A DNA stretch of 64,000 bases from Rusavskia elegans (Eukaryota > Ascomycota > Lecanoromycetes > Teloschistales > Teloschistaceae). The notes under the pieces are model-generated. The model saw only the letters and a list, made by a program, of their open reading frames with translations, was not told where the DNA came from and did no database searches. Made by a program: the position numbers and the translations under genes. Below are positions 1 to 10,599 of this stretch, in pieces; position 1 is the stretch's first letter, and the number at the start of each line of letters is the position of its first letter. The stretch covers positions 186,001 to 250,000 of the forward strand of contig SAUG01000091.1 of NCBI GenBank assembly GCA_011316305.1, in the 5' to 3' direction.

Positions 1-655
1 TAACTAGTAATTAATTACCAGAATATAACGAATAGATTTCTATAATTTCGGCGAAATAAAGCTAGAATAACGTTAGATTAAAAAAAATAATAAAGCGGTA
101 AAAAAAAGAGAAAAAAAAAGAATTAACTAGTAGAAATACTAGAAAAAGATTCTAATTTCTAAATTTATTTCTTTTATCTAAAAATATATAAAAGATCGTT
201 TTAATATATTAATTTTAAAAAATAAAGCTTTTATATATAATTTTAAATATTAAAATAAAATTTTTAAAAATACCAGAATTCTAAAATTTCTATAGGTTAG
301 AAATTTATCTAATTATAACTAAACCGAATTCTATTAGTTTTAAATAAAACGAAAGACTACTAAATTCGGTATTTCGAAAATAAAAAAAGAAGTTAAATAT
401 CGATAGATCTATTATTAGTTTAATAAATTAATTAAAAATAATATTTAGAATTAGATTAAATAAATATCGCGTTATATAGAGAAAATTATCCGTTTAAAAG
501 ACAATAATAAATATCGTAAAGACTATAAATCTAAAGAAGATTCGAATATTAGACTATATAATTCTAAAAATCGAAAGCTATATTATAAATAGATAAAACG
601 ATATAATTAGATAGATATAGATTAATATATATATAAATTTCGTTATATATAACGA
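1..655. repeat. AT-rich RIP-degraded DNA flanking the gene island
   Basis: Very AT-rich, with almost no CA or TG dinucleotides and abundant TA, while CG is kept. That is the RIP signature. No open frame of note and no recognisable domain. It ends abruptly near 655, where GC content and CA/TG frequency return to normal. Most likely the edge of a degraded transposon; the family is not identifiable from what is visible. Confidence 0.75.
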
Positions 656-927
656 TTTTGGACCCCTATAGAATCCCTGTCGGGCGCTAGCACTAGCGTC
701 TTGGCGATATTCTGAACTTTTGATGCCATCCTCCGTAGCTATCCCGCGGCCTCGCTTTTTCTGCACAGTGCAGGTTTAGGTACCTTCACTACCCTCGGTA
801 GGCATGGGCGATCCTTGAAGCTATGACAGCTCAACTACCTTACCTTCATAAGTAATCCGGGGTAGCTCCAAGTCGGATCTCTGCATCTTGTACGTATCCC
901 ATTGCATCCTGAGCTTCTCTTTGAACA
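656..927 (+). promoter_or_regulatory. upstream region of the acid trehalase gene
   Basis: Normal-composition, non-RIP sequence of about 270 bp between the AT-rich block and the trehalase ATG. It should hold the whole proximal promoter. A CCCCT stress-response-like pentamer lies at 663-667, but one such pentamer is expected by chance. No convincing TATA box is seen. The start codon context at 928 has A at -3 (AACAATG). The promoter is confined to a short strip directly next to RIP-affected DNA. Confidence 0.45.
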
Positions 928-3900
928 ATGCTATGCTCAATATTAACGTCAATTGCTTCCGTCTGTTGTGCGTTTCAAGTGAATGCGTTGGCTTCAGTCG
1001 AGACTATCGCCAATCAGGCAGCTGAAACCCGTCACAGCTATGCCCCTTCAGACGTTTATGAAACGCGGTTCGAGAACGTGACTTGGGACAACGCAGCATG
1101 GACGATTCGCACGACTGCACTCGATCCAGGTCACTACCAGTCGCGGCAGTCAATCGCCAACGGATACCTAGGCATCTCTGTATCGAACCTGGGGCCCTTC
1201 TTCGAGCAAGATGAACAAGTGGACGGCGACAACATCAACGGGTGGCCTTTGTTCCAGGAAAGGATATCTTTTGCCACCGTTGGCGGCTTCTTCGACCAGC
1301 AACCGACCACGAATGGCACCAATTTCGAATGGTTGAACCAGTATGGCGGAGAAAGCGTCATCTCCGGTGTGCCTCACTGGTCAGGCATTGTGGTCGACCT
1401 GGGCGACGATGTTTTTCTTGATGCATCTGTCGATCCAAGCGAGATCAGCGATTTCATTTCCACCCTCAACGCGAAGGCAGGCGTCTCTACATGGCGCTTT
1501 ACTTGGTCTCCCGCCAACAGCGATGGCCTCTCGTTAGACATGACCTATCTCATGTTTGCACACAAGCTCTACGTCAACCAAGCATTCGTACAGCTGCAAA
1601 TCACGCCGTCCGCCGATTGCGACGACGTCACCATCGCGAATATCATCGATGGCACATCCGCCGTCCGCACCAATTTCGTCAGCAGCGGGACGGATGATTC
1701 ACAGATCTATACTGCCGTTCACCCCTCAGGAGTCAGTAATGTCACGGCATATATCTATGCGGCTGTTGGTGCTACTCAGGAAATCGATACTTCGACCTGG
1801 ATGCAAGTAACGGAGAAGGCCTATCTTGGGTCCAACGACTCGTCCATCGCTCAGGCAGCCTCTGCATCTTTGAAAGCTGGGACAACTACTACCGTCACCA
1901 AATACGTTGGCATCGCCTCCTCAGACGGCTTCTCTGATCCACAGAAAGTTGCTAAAGACGCGTCTTTGACAGCACTGAGCGCTGGCTTTGATATTTCTCT
2001 CGCAACTCACATCTGGGAATGGGCAAACGTCTTCCCAGATGACTCGGCCGACAATTATACCTACCCCGAGAACAATACACTACCTTCAGACTCCTTCATT
2101 GTTGAATCAGCCATCACTGCGGTGCTCAATGAATATTATATCCTTCAGAACACGATTGGTCGGAATGCTCTGGATGCTGCAGACAATGCGCCGATTGATA
2201 CTAACAGCATCAGCGTCGGTGGTTTGACTTCGGACTCGTATGCCGGCTTGGTCTTCTGGGACGCCGAGATTTGGATGCAACCAGGTCTTGCGGCTTCCCA
2301 TCCTCAAGTTGTCAAGCAAATTGCCAATTATCGCGTTGCAAGATACGCACAAGCTAAAGCTAATGCTCAGACGGCTTACGTATCATCCAAAAATGATTCT
2401 TCTTTCTCCGAAGGCGCTGCGGTCTTCCCCTGGACGAGCGGGAGGACTGGTAATTGTACGGGTACTGGGCCTTGTTTTGACTATGAGTACCATATCAACG
2501 GAGATATAGCACAGGAATTTGCCAATTACTGGGTCACTTCAGGCGATACGGAGTTCTTCAAGCAGTCACTGTTCCCAATCTATGACTCAATTGCCGTCTT
2601 CTACTCCGAGCTTCTGGAGAAGAATGGCTCAACATACGTACTGACGAACATGACTGATCCCGACGAGTATGCGAACCATGTGGACAATGGAGGCTTCACC
2701 ATGCCACTCATTGCCGATACCCTCATGTATGCCAACATGTTCCGCAGCCGCTTTGGCATCTCCCAAAACACAAGCTTCACCGAACAATCAGAGAACATCT
2801 TCATTTCACGCAATCAAGATGCGGGCATCATTGAAGAGTACACTGGTATGAATGGTAGCATCTCAGTCAAGCAGGCGGATGTTGTGTTGAATACCTTCCC
2901 TCTGAATTACCAGGATAACTATACTTCTGCAGACCGGTTCAACGATCTCACGTACTATGCGGGGAAACAATCCTTGAGCGGACCTGGTATGACCTATGCA
3001 ATTTTCTCGATCGTGGCTAGCGAGGTCGATCCAGCTGGATGCTCGTCGTATACTTATCAACAGTATTCGGAAAATCCTTATGCGAGAGCTCCGTGGTTCC
3101 AGTTCTCCGAGCAACTCACCGACGATTACACAACCAATGGCGAGACCCATCCTGCTTTCCCGTTCCTCACAGGGCATGGAGGTGCTAATCAAGTGACACT
3201 CTTCGGGTATCTGGGTTTGCGCCTCACACCGGATTTTACCCTACATATCAATCCATCTTTGCCACCACAGATTCCTAGTCTCCGATATCGTACCTTTTAC
3301 TGGCAAGGCTGGCCGCTCTCTGCCATCTCCAACCAAACGCACACTACAATCACTCGGCTCCAAGAACCTTATGTCGCCGCAAACCAGACCTACGCACAAG
3401 CCTCTATTCCGATACAAATTGGGAATGATGATTCTGATACTCAAAAGCTCGCACCAAATGGCACCCTCACTTTCCGGAACCATGTCGTTGCCAACATTGG
3501 TGCCGTTGCGGGCAACATCGCGCAATGTCGTCCTGTTTCCTCAGATGATGAATACCAACCGGGGCAGTTCCCCTTTGCTGCTGTAGACGGTTCATTAACG
3601 ACCAAGTGGCAGCCCAATGTTGCGGATCGGTCCCAATCGATTACCGTTTCCCTGTCCACCGACGCCAATCAGCCCGTGACGGGGTTTCACTTCGACTGGG
3701 CGCAGAACCCACCTACGAATATCTCCGTTATTTTCCACAATTCGTCAGACGTCACTGACTTATCCGCTGTCGCCGTGACCGACAATGTTCAGGTTGAAAT
3801 CAGCCTCCCGTATGATCCCAATAGCACCTATATCATTACTCCTTATGTCAGCAACACCACCAACATCACCTTGGAAAGCCCAGTGTACAGCAGCCAGTAC

Positions 3901-4110
3901 GCCACTCTACAGATTCAGGGAAATCAGGTAGACTCGTACAACAACGGAACGGGAGCCACAGTGGCCGAATGGGCAATCTTGGGCATGGAAGGCCAGAAAA
4001 TGACGGCGGAGACGAAGAGGGAGGTAAGCTCCAGCAGGGTATTGAAAATGGGCCCCATGAAGCGCGAGACGCTGAAACGCATGTCGCGACGCAGGAGGGG
4101 AACTTCTTAG
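928..4110 (+). CDS. secreted acid trehalase, glycoside hydrolase family 65
   Basis: Single-exon ORF of 1060 residues. The family hydrolyses alpha,alpha-trehalose to two glucoses (EC 3.2.1.28) in the wall/periplasm or vacuole. The first ~22 residues form a hydrophobic signal peptide with an ALA cleavage site. The GH65 N-terminal domain starts near residue 70 (YQSRQSIANGYLG). The catalytic barrel carries FWDAEIWMQP at residues 443-452 and YEYHIN with Glu520, which lines up with the general acid of GH65 (inference from family). Many NxS/T sites fit a secreted glycoprotein. A discoidin-like beta domain follows at about 873-980. The length fits fungal acid trehalases. The last ~30 residues are an unusual Lys/Arg-rich tail. 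A GTAAGC donor at 4024 with a CAG acceptor ending at 4124 would instead give an end at 4220, so the exact C-terminus is uncertain. The downstream gene is in the same direction, with no sign of co-function. Confidence 0.93.
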   Translation: MLCSILTSIASVCCAFQVNALASVETIANQAAETRHSYAPSDVYETRFENVTWDNAAWTIRTTALDPGHYQSRQSIANGYLGISVSNLGPFFEQDEQVDGDNINGWPLFQERISFATVGGFFDQQPTTNGTNFEWLNQYGGESVISGVPHWSGIVVDLGDDVFLDASVDPSEISDFISTLNAKAGVSTWRFTWSPANSDGLSLDMTYLMFAHKLYVNQAFVQLQITPSADCDDVTIANIIDGTSAVRTNFVSSGTDDSQIYTAVHPSGVSNVTAYIYAAVGATQEIDTSTWMQVTEKAYLGSNDSSIAQAASASLKAGTTTTVTKYVGIASSDGFSDPQKVAKDASLTALSAGFDISLATHIWEWANVFPDDSADNYTYPENNTLPSDSFIVESAITAVLNEYYILQNTIGRNALDAADNAPIDTNSISVGGLTSDSYAGLVFWDAEIWMQPGLAASHPQVVKQIANYRVARYAQAKANAQTAYVSSKNDSSFSEGAAVFPWTSGRTGNCTGTGPCFDYEYHINGDIAQEFANYWVTSGDTEFFKQSLFPIYDSIAVFYSELLEKNGSTYVLTNMTDPDEYANHVDNGGFTMPLIADTLMYANMFRSRFGISQNTSFTEQSENIFISRNQDAGIIEEYTGMNGSISVKQADVVLNTFPLNYQDNYTSADRFNDLTYYAGKQSLSGPGMTYAIFSIVASEVDPAGCSSYTYQQYSENPYARAPWFQFSEQLTDDYTTNGETHPAFPFLTGHGGANQVTLFGYLGLRLTPDFTLHINPSLPPQIPSLRYRTFYWQGWPLSAISNQTHTTITRLQEPYVAANQTYAQASIPIQIGNDDSDTQKLAPNGTLTFRNHVVANIGAVAGNIAQCRPVSSDDEYQPGQFPFAAVDGSLTTKWQPNVADRSQSITVSLSTDANQPVTGFHFDWAQNPPTNISVIFHNSSDVTDLSAVAVTDNVQVEISLPYDPNSTYIITPYVSNTTNITLESPVYSSQYATLQIQGNQVDSYNNGTGATVAEWAILGMEGQKMTAETKREVSSSRVLKMGPMKRETLKRMSRRRRGTS

Positions 4111-4592
4111 TCAACGCTCTGCAGTGGATTGAGGAGCAGATGCCGCAGCGCCGTGCAAAGCCTGAGCAATTAGTCAAGGAACATCCGAAGCAACGCGATA
4201 CGAGAAGAAGCGAGCTGTAAACTTCCCTCGTGTGTCAAGCGTGACTGAAGTATCTCATGCTTGATTCCAAATATGGGGATGCTATAGTGAAATGATAGGC
4301 TTCAAGAGCTGCTGGTAACAGCCAGAAGCAAAGGGAAAGTATAGCCACATTGTTTTCGGGTGCTGCCATATTGTAATTGGGCCACTTTACTCTTGCGAGC
4401 GTGTGTAGCGGCAGCTGCCTCTGATTCTCCATCATGGGCCGTGTATAGGTGAACGAAGACGATACCAAGTCCACTCACGTGAGGGTGCCCGGATAGAGAG
4501 TTACAACTAAGTGCGACATCGTTTTTACACCCAGGGCAGGCAACCTGCCAGGACCGGCTTTGACCACGTCAACGATTTCTCTTTGATGTACG
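4111..4592. other. intergenic region between trehalase and the XPG-type gene
   Basis: 482 bp of normal composition. It holds the trehalase 3' end (or, if the alternative intron is used, coding sequence to 4220) and the promoter of the next gene. A 79-codon minus-strand ORF at 4235-4474 has no recognisable feature and is not called. Confidence 0.6.
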
Positions 4593-6402
4593 ATGGGCAT
4601 CCCCCGCTTCGCTGGTCACCTCCAACATTATTCGGTCAACACAACCTTAGGACACAAGAGTGCTCATGACAACGACTCGGTTACCGTGGATCCACCGAAA
4701 TTCGTCATCGACGGGCCTGGCCTAGCCTACCACGTCTATTACCGCCTGGCTCACAGATCCAATGCCCTCGGTGCCTTTGATGCACTTCCTTCGTATGATC
4801 AAATCGGTCAGGCTGCCATTGCATTCTTATCCGAATTGGAAGCCCACCACGTTCAAATGTAGGGCATTCACTGCCATGTCCGACATGTAGATAGGTAACA
4901 TCCACAGTTCACACATTTATTTTGACGGCTACCTCCCTCTCCACAAACGACATGTCCGCCTCGGCAGGCTCGAATCCTGTCTCAAAGACCTCATCAAGAT
5001 TCAGACCAAGTATCCCAGAGGTCTCGGGGTCTCCGACTTACATCCTAAACCCTCACGATTGACATCTTCGCGACTTTTCAATTCATTCCACTCTGTGCCT
5101 CACTTACTCCGCGGCCTTCCTGCACCCCCACTTCTCGTCCCTGCTGTCCTCGATGCACTCAGTACAACCAAATATGCCTCTATCACCGAGGTCGTACCAG
5201 GCGAAGCAGATACCTCTTGTGCCAAAGCAGCGAGAGATCAAGGTGGGATAATCCTGACAAGCGATTCTGACTTGCTTGTCTATAACATCGGCGACAACAA
5301 TGCTGTTGTCTTTTTCAGCGGTCTCGAAATCCACGAAGAGCTTGGCGCTACAAGCGTCACATCGGTGCTCAAAGCGAACATGTATCCAACGGCGCAAATA
5401 GCAAAGAGACTCGAGTTGCCAGGCCTCCAACAGCTAGCCTATCATTGCAAGCTTGATCCGACCGTAAGCCTCGCTGAAGCGACGAGGAGGGTGCACCAGC
5501 CTATGCAAGATGAACACTTCTGGCGGCGCTTTCAGGAAGAATACTCGACCCTAGATTTCGATCAAACCTCTCAAGCCCAATCGTCAGGAATTCAACTCCG
5601 AGGCTTCTTAGATCCCCGTCTTTCGGAATTTATTCTCCAACTCTCCACCAGGGCCAGAGAAGATGAGACGAACATCTATCTCCCCTTCCTCATTGAGGAC
5701 CCTTCCAGGGCTTCAGCTTGGTATGTATCCTCCTTCATCCGTCAGATTATCTACGTTATAATCGCTGCCCAAGTATCAACTCTCCAAGCGTCTCTGCCTC
5801 TAGGAGCTATCATGGAATTCTCCCGGAGAGGTTTGCGGGTTGTGCCTTCTACTGTTCCCCTCTCAACATCTACCGCCACAACTGCACAGCGCTTAGATAG
5901 TGGCAACATCCATGCCCTATCTTCTCGACTCCAAAAGGCGAAGGAGAGGTTTCGAGTCGTATCACCAATGTTTCGATACCGTATCTTCGCCCTCAGAGAA
6001 ACATATTGCTGGCACATAGTCAATCTCAAGAATCCTCCATCCAAGAATTCCATTGCGCGTACAACAACGGGATACGTCGGCAGTCTTGTTCAGTGGGAAG
6101 ACATTCATCTTGAGGCGCAGATCCAAGCCGTGTTGTACGCACTGAGGATGGTAAAGCAGGGTCTTAGCTACATCACTATCGGCAAGGCTGTAGTAGAAGG
6201 AAGTGTCGAGCTGGAGGATATACTTGAAGATCTACCGCCACTGAGTGGGCTATTGCCTTCATTCATGGAACTAAGGGGCTTTGCGGAAAAGGAAAAGATC
6301 GAAGTTTCGCAGGTGGTCTCGTATGTCATGCATTTCGAGGAAGCTGAAGATCGATTTGAAGACGGTGGCAATGCTGGGACAGCCGAAAAGTCCGCCTCAT
6401 GA
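4593..6402 (+). CDS. XPG/Asteroid-domain nuclease-like protein (two exons)
   Basis: Exons 4593-4858 and 4908-6402 give 586 residues. The start ATG gives MGIPRF, the typical N-terminus of the FEN1/XPG superfamily; the upstream ATG at 4586 is out of frame. Acidic metal-binding positions of the 5'-nuclease fold are present: Asp40 (VIDGPGL), Asp95 (YFDGYLP), Glu188 and Asp190 (PGEADT), Asp208 and Asp210 (TSDSDLL). The distal part contains the Asteroid-type segment LPFLIEDPSRASAW followed by an IRQ..Y motif, so it resembles ASTE1-like fungal proteins rather than FEN1, EXO1 or MKT1. The family is thought to act on structured DNA, but substrate and role are unproven. The C-terminal 100 residues are acidic. 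The frame is intact with all acidic residues kept, so it is probably functional although RIP DNA begins about 200-300 bp downstream. Confidence 0.88.
4859..4907 (+). other. 49-bp spliceosomal intron
   Basis: Begins GTAGGG and ends CACAG. Exon 1 ends with two bases of a codon, completed by the first base of exon 2 (ATT, Ile89). The joined frame then reads SHIYFDGY and runs open to the stop at 6400-6402. Without splicing, exon 1 hits a stop at 4860-4862. The size is normal for filamentous ascomycetes. Confidence 0.85.
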
Positions 6403-6589
6403 GACTAAGGCAAGGATGTCACTCCCCTGGAATATGAGATTTGGTGCGCTTTATTCGTTATATTGACCTAGGTATATGTTATTTCCGTTCAGATCTGTCC
6501 GCATATAACTTAGACTAAGATTAATTTTCTGGAGATCTTGAATCATAAGAATACAATGTCAGGTTAAACCTCGATATCTGTCTCGTTTT
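6403..6589. other. 3' flank of the XPG-type gene
   Basis: Moderate-GC sequence that becomes AT-rich. It presumably includes the 3' UTR and terminator. No gene seen. Confidence 0.5.
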
Positions 6590-7137
6590 GAACACCTCGG
6601 AACGGGTTGGGGTTTTACCCGACCAGGTCCTGACCCAAACGGCTTCGGGTCGGGTCCGGATCGGAATTTCGAAGGGATCGATCTAATCCGAAGCATTCGG
6701 GTCGGATTAAAAAGAGAAAAAAGATTGATAAATCTAAATTATTCTATCGTATATTTCTTTTTAAACAGAACTAGATAGATATTATAAAGCCAGAAGGATT
6801 TACTATACTGCGAAATAGTTATTAAATCTTTCGAATATCAAATACGCTAGTAATTAAAAGTTATATTACAGCGAAAATTCTATATAAAAGAAATCTTTCT
6901 TTCTATTATTTATTTTTTCTATCGAATTGAAACTTTTTTTATATCTATATACTATTTAATCTCTAAATAAAATTTTAATTTTATAATTTTAATTGATTCG
7001 AAGTATCGAAACTATTAAATAGTAAAATAGTTTTTAAAATATATAATAGCGCGTGATAATATACGAAAATTTAGAAAATAATATTTATATTATTTTAATA
7101 TTATAGTTAAATATATAAATTAAAATATTATATTAAA
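6590..7137. repeat. GC-rich patch, then RIP-degraded DNA at the gene-island border
   Basis: 6590-6715 is locally GC-rich with repeated GGGTCGGG/CCGACC-type words, similar in style to the hAT/MITE ends found later but not clearly the same sequence. From about 6720 the sequence is strongly RIP-like. Probably the terminal part of a degraded DNA element. No gene. Confidence 0.45.
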
Positions 7138-7139
7138 AT

Positions 7140-7377
7140 TAATAATATAAATCGATTTAAAATATTAATAATAGTTTGATATTTCTATATAGATAGAATG
7201 TTCCTCTATAAATAAACGAACAAGGTTGAACGTTAAATTTAATCGAATAACGAATCCCGTAGAATTAATAAACAGCGGTTAATAGAATTTAATTAGCGTA
7301 TTAGTTAGCCGATACTATCGGTTAATATTTTAATATCTACTAAATTCTATATAAATTCTAATTAATTTAAATAGTTT
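7140..7377 (+). repeat. R3 dispersed repeat, copy 1
   Basis: About 200 bp with the conserved core TTGATATTTCTATATAGAT, an AACGAA..AATAAAC..CGGTTAA block and an imperfect AGCCGATA..TATCGG palindrome. Further copies lie at 27175-27385 (+), 32204-32395 (-) and 41035-41240 (-). Each lies in or next to a hAT-type end. Probably a small non-autonomous element. Confidence 0.6.
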
Positions 7378-9399
7378 ATAATAAATACTATTAGATTGGC
7401 CGTCGGATCGGATTTCGAATTTAAGTTAGCTAACTCGACTCGATTCGAATCAAATAAAAAACTAGTCCGATTCGGATTTAAATTAAATCTAAATTCCCGG
7501 ATTCGATTCGTTAAAATCGTTAAAATCTCTTTTTCTATATAGAAAATTTCCGTTTTTACTATATATTTAGATTAATACTTTAGATATTATTTAGATAGAC
7601 GTCGATTTTTTATTTCTAAATAGTAAATAATAATTAAATTAATATTTATATATCTATATTACTCTTTTATATTATTTTATTATCTAAATATAATATATAT
7701 TTATTTTAAATTCTTAAAACTAATATAAAATATCTAATTTTTTTATATTTAGCGAAATCTTTTCCGATAGATCTTTTCTAAATTAAATCTATTCTAGCTA
7801 GTCTATAAATTAGACGGTAAATCGATCTACGAATATTATATTATAAAAATTTAATCGATTATATAGAAAATAAAAATAGATTATTAAAAATATAGTTAAT
7901 AAAATTCGAGCCGACTATTTAGTACTAGTCTTTTAAAATAATAATAAATATATTAAATAGAATTTAGATTATTATAAAAAGTTCGAATATTAATAGTCTA
8001 GTATTTCTATAGTTATCGATATTAAAAATAAATTCTATAGAAAAATAGTTAATTCTTTCTAATTAAAAAAAGCTATAGAATATATATAGTCGAAATAATA
8101 GTAAAAATTCTATTAAATAGCTTTAATAATAAATAGTTTATCTAAAATTATATATAAAAACTATTTTAAAAATTTTAACTATTTTATAGCTTCTAGTTTT
8201 TCTAATATATCTATTATAAAAAAATATCTTAATATTATCGTTTACTAAAAAACTAAACGACGTAATTTATAATTTTTTATTAAATTAATATTTATCCGCG
8301 TAAATAGTTAATAATAATATAAAGAGATAATATAAAGTTTATTATAATTATAGAATAAAAATTATATTAAATTCGAATCTACTTTCGACTAAATTCTATA
8401 GAATAAATATCTATATAAAACTTTTTTAGATTTAAATCTACTAGTTCGGACTATTAAAAATAAAAGATATAGACTATTACTATAAATACTTCGTTTTAAT
8501 ATAAAGTTTATCGGCCGTATATAATTTATATAGATAGTTAATAACGGCTATAATAGTATTCGCGAGTAAATTAAATTTAATTTAAAAATCTTAGAATATA
8601 TTTCCTTTTATTTAGATATCTAGTTAAATTTATAAAGGATCGCGTATTTAGAAGTCTTTATATACTAGATTAATATTTATTTTTAATTTTAAAAGCGTCT
8701 AATTAGATTTATATTTCTTTCTACTATATATTTTAATAGTTTATAATACTAGAAACTATTAAAACTTTTAGAATTTTTCTAGTTTAAACCGAAACTTTTA
8801 GATATTATTATCGATAATACCAGTTCTAATAGTATATTAGAAAAAAGAATTTAAAAAAGCTTTTATTCGGCTCGATAGCCGATAAAATCGAATTAAAAAT
8901 ATTCTATTTTATCTAGTTTATATAATTAATCTAATAGTTTAAAACTTTATTAAAACTATTAAAATATAAATAATTAGTAATAATTTTATCTAAAGACTAG
9001 ATAAAAAGTAAATTAGAACTATTAGTACTAGCCTATTAAATATTATAAAAAAAGTAATATACGTAGATAATATAAATTTAAAAGTTTTAAAACTAATATT
9101 TATTTTAGATTTATATTATTATAGTTTATATTTCTATCTTCCTTTAATATAAACTTTATTTAAAAGAAATCTAGAAAAAATTCAATTTTAATTTCTAATC
9201 TAGAAATATAATTTGAAATATTTATATTTAATAGAATTTAATATAATTTATAATTTATTGAATATATTAATTACCCTATTTTTTTAATAAATTTATAAAA
9301 AAAATTCGTAAAATCTATAAATATAAAAGATTACCTTTAATATAAATAAATAGTAATCTTTTCTTTTTATAGATAGTATATTATAGTCGTTTTATAAAA

Positions 9400-10110
9400 T
9401 TACTTTATTAATTTTAAAAATTATAGATATTAAAATTTATTTAATATTCCGACTTTATAGTACTATTTTCGATTATTTTATTAAAATAGAAAAAATAGTT
9501 CGATTATCGAACTATATTAATAAAAAAATAATATTAATATAAAGTTTATAAAATACTATTTTCGTATCAAAAAAAAATAAATTAATTTATAATATTATAA
9601 ATATTTTAGATTCTATATTAAAGTTTAGTCTTTATTAAAACTAAAATAAAAAAGATAATAATAAAAAAATAGAAAACTTTTTAGAATATAAAAATAAATA
9701 TCGGAATAAATTTAAAGAATATTTTACTAAATATTATAGAGAGCCTATTAATCTATTAAAGCCTAAAATCTACTATATAGAAGAAAATAAAATAATATAA
9801 AGAAATAATATATTATAACTTTATTAATTAATCTAATATCTACTTTATCTATTTTAAATAGTATTTTTTAATAATTCTAGCGTCTTCGAATAGTTACTTC
9901 TAAAGCTAATCGATATTTTCGCGCTAATATTATCGAAGAGAATATAAATTAGATATTCTAAAAAAATAATATTTTAAACTTTCTAAAATTAATATAAATA
10001 GCACGCGATATTTTTATTTATTTAATATCTTTAATAGGAATAGAGTAGACTTTTAGTTTTACGAAGAAATTTTATTAATAGAATCGAATTTAAATAATTT
10101 TAGAGTATAT
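9400..10110 (+). pseudogene. hAT transposase remnant (C-terminal half)
   Basis: Hand translation, reading RIP stops as Gln/Trp, gives IYNIINILDSILKFSLY near 9590-9640. This matches the hAT 'YaaaxxLDPrlKfxyf..W' block. About 300 bp further comes a C-terminal region colinear with the better preserved second copy (57800-57975), which reads ..KLDILK-WYFTFLKLA.. then VEIKRTFSF, the hAT dimerisation domain. Many stops. The N-terminal part, to about 7800, is too degraded to read. Confidence 0.7.
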
Positions 10111-10599
10111 AGAATAGATAATAATAATTAAATACTATAACTATACTATAAATTTAGAAATAAAAGAAACTTTAAAAAAATTATAGAATATATATAACCG
10201 GGTAGAACTAAAGAATAGAATTCTATCTAAAAAATAGAATCTTTTTAAAAAAAAAGTTTAGAAATATTTTAGATAAATTAATCTAAATATTTTTTAATTT
10301 AGAAAATAAATATCTATTTCTAATATTTAGACTATTTCGTCTATTTAAATATTAAATTCTAAAATTTCGACTTTAATAAATAGAAAAAGATTAAAAAAAT
10401 AAAAAAATTTAAGGTTTTACTATTTTAAATAGAAGTTTTATATTTTAATAAAGTTTATTATATAGTAGATAATTTAAATATTATTAAAATTTTACTAGAA
10501 AATTTTAAATAGATTAGTAAAATAATAATTATTAATAATATTTTTTTAATAGATTTATATAGAATACTTTTATCAAACTTTAAATAAAATTTTAAAACT

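Noticed and set aside
578..766. 62-codon minus-strand ORF at the AT/GC border
   Set aside because: Spans the RIP boundary, has a low-complexity Ile/Tyr-rich C-terminus and no recognisable motif. It is random open frame.
1134..3668. Many alternative-frame ORFs inside the trehalase
   Set aside because: All overlap one strong GH65 frame and show no features of their own.
4235..4474. 79-codon minus-strand ORF between the two genes
   Set aside because: No domain, no signal or membrane pattern, and it overlaps the expected promoter/UTR region.
5715..5770. A second intron in the XPG-type gene starting at GTATGT (5721)
   Set aside because: The nearest usable AG is too close, and the unspliced frame keeps the conserved DPSRASAW..IRQ..Y segment.
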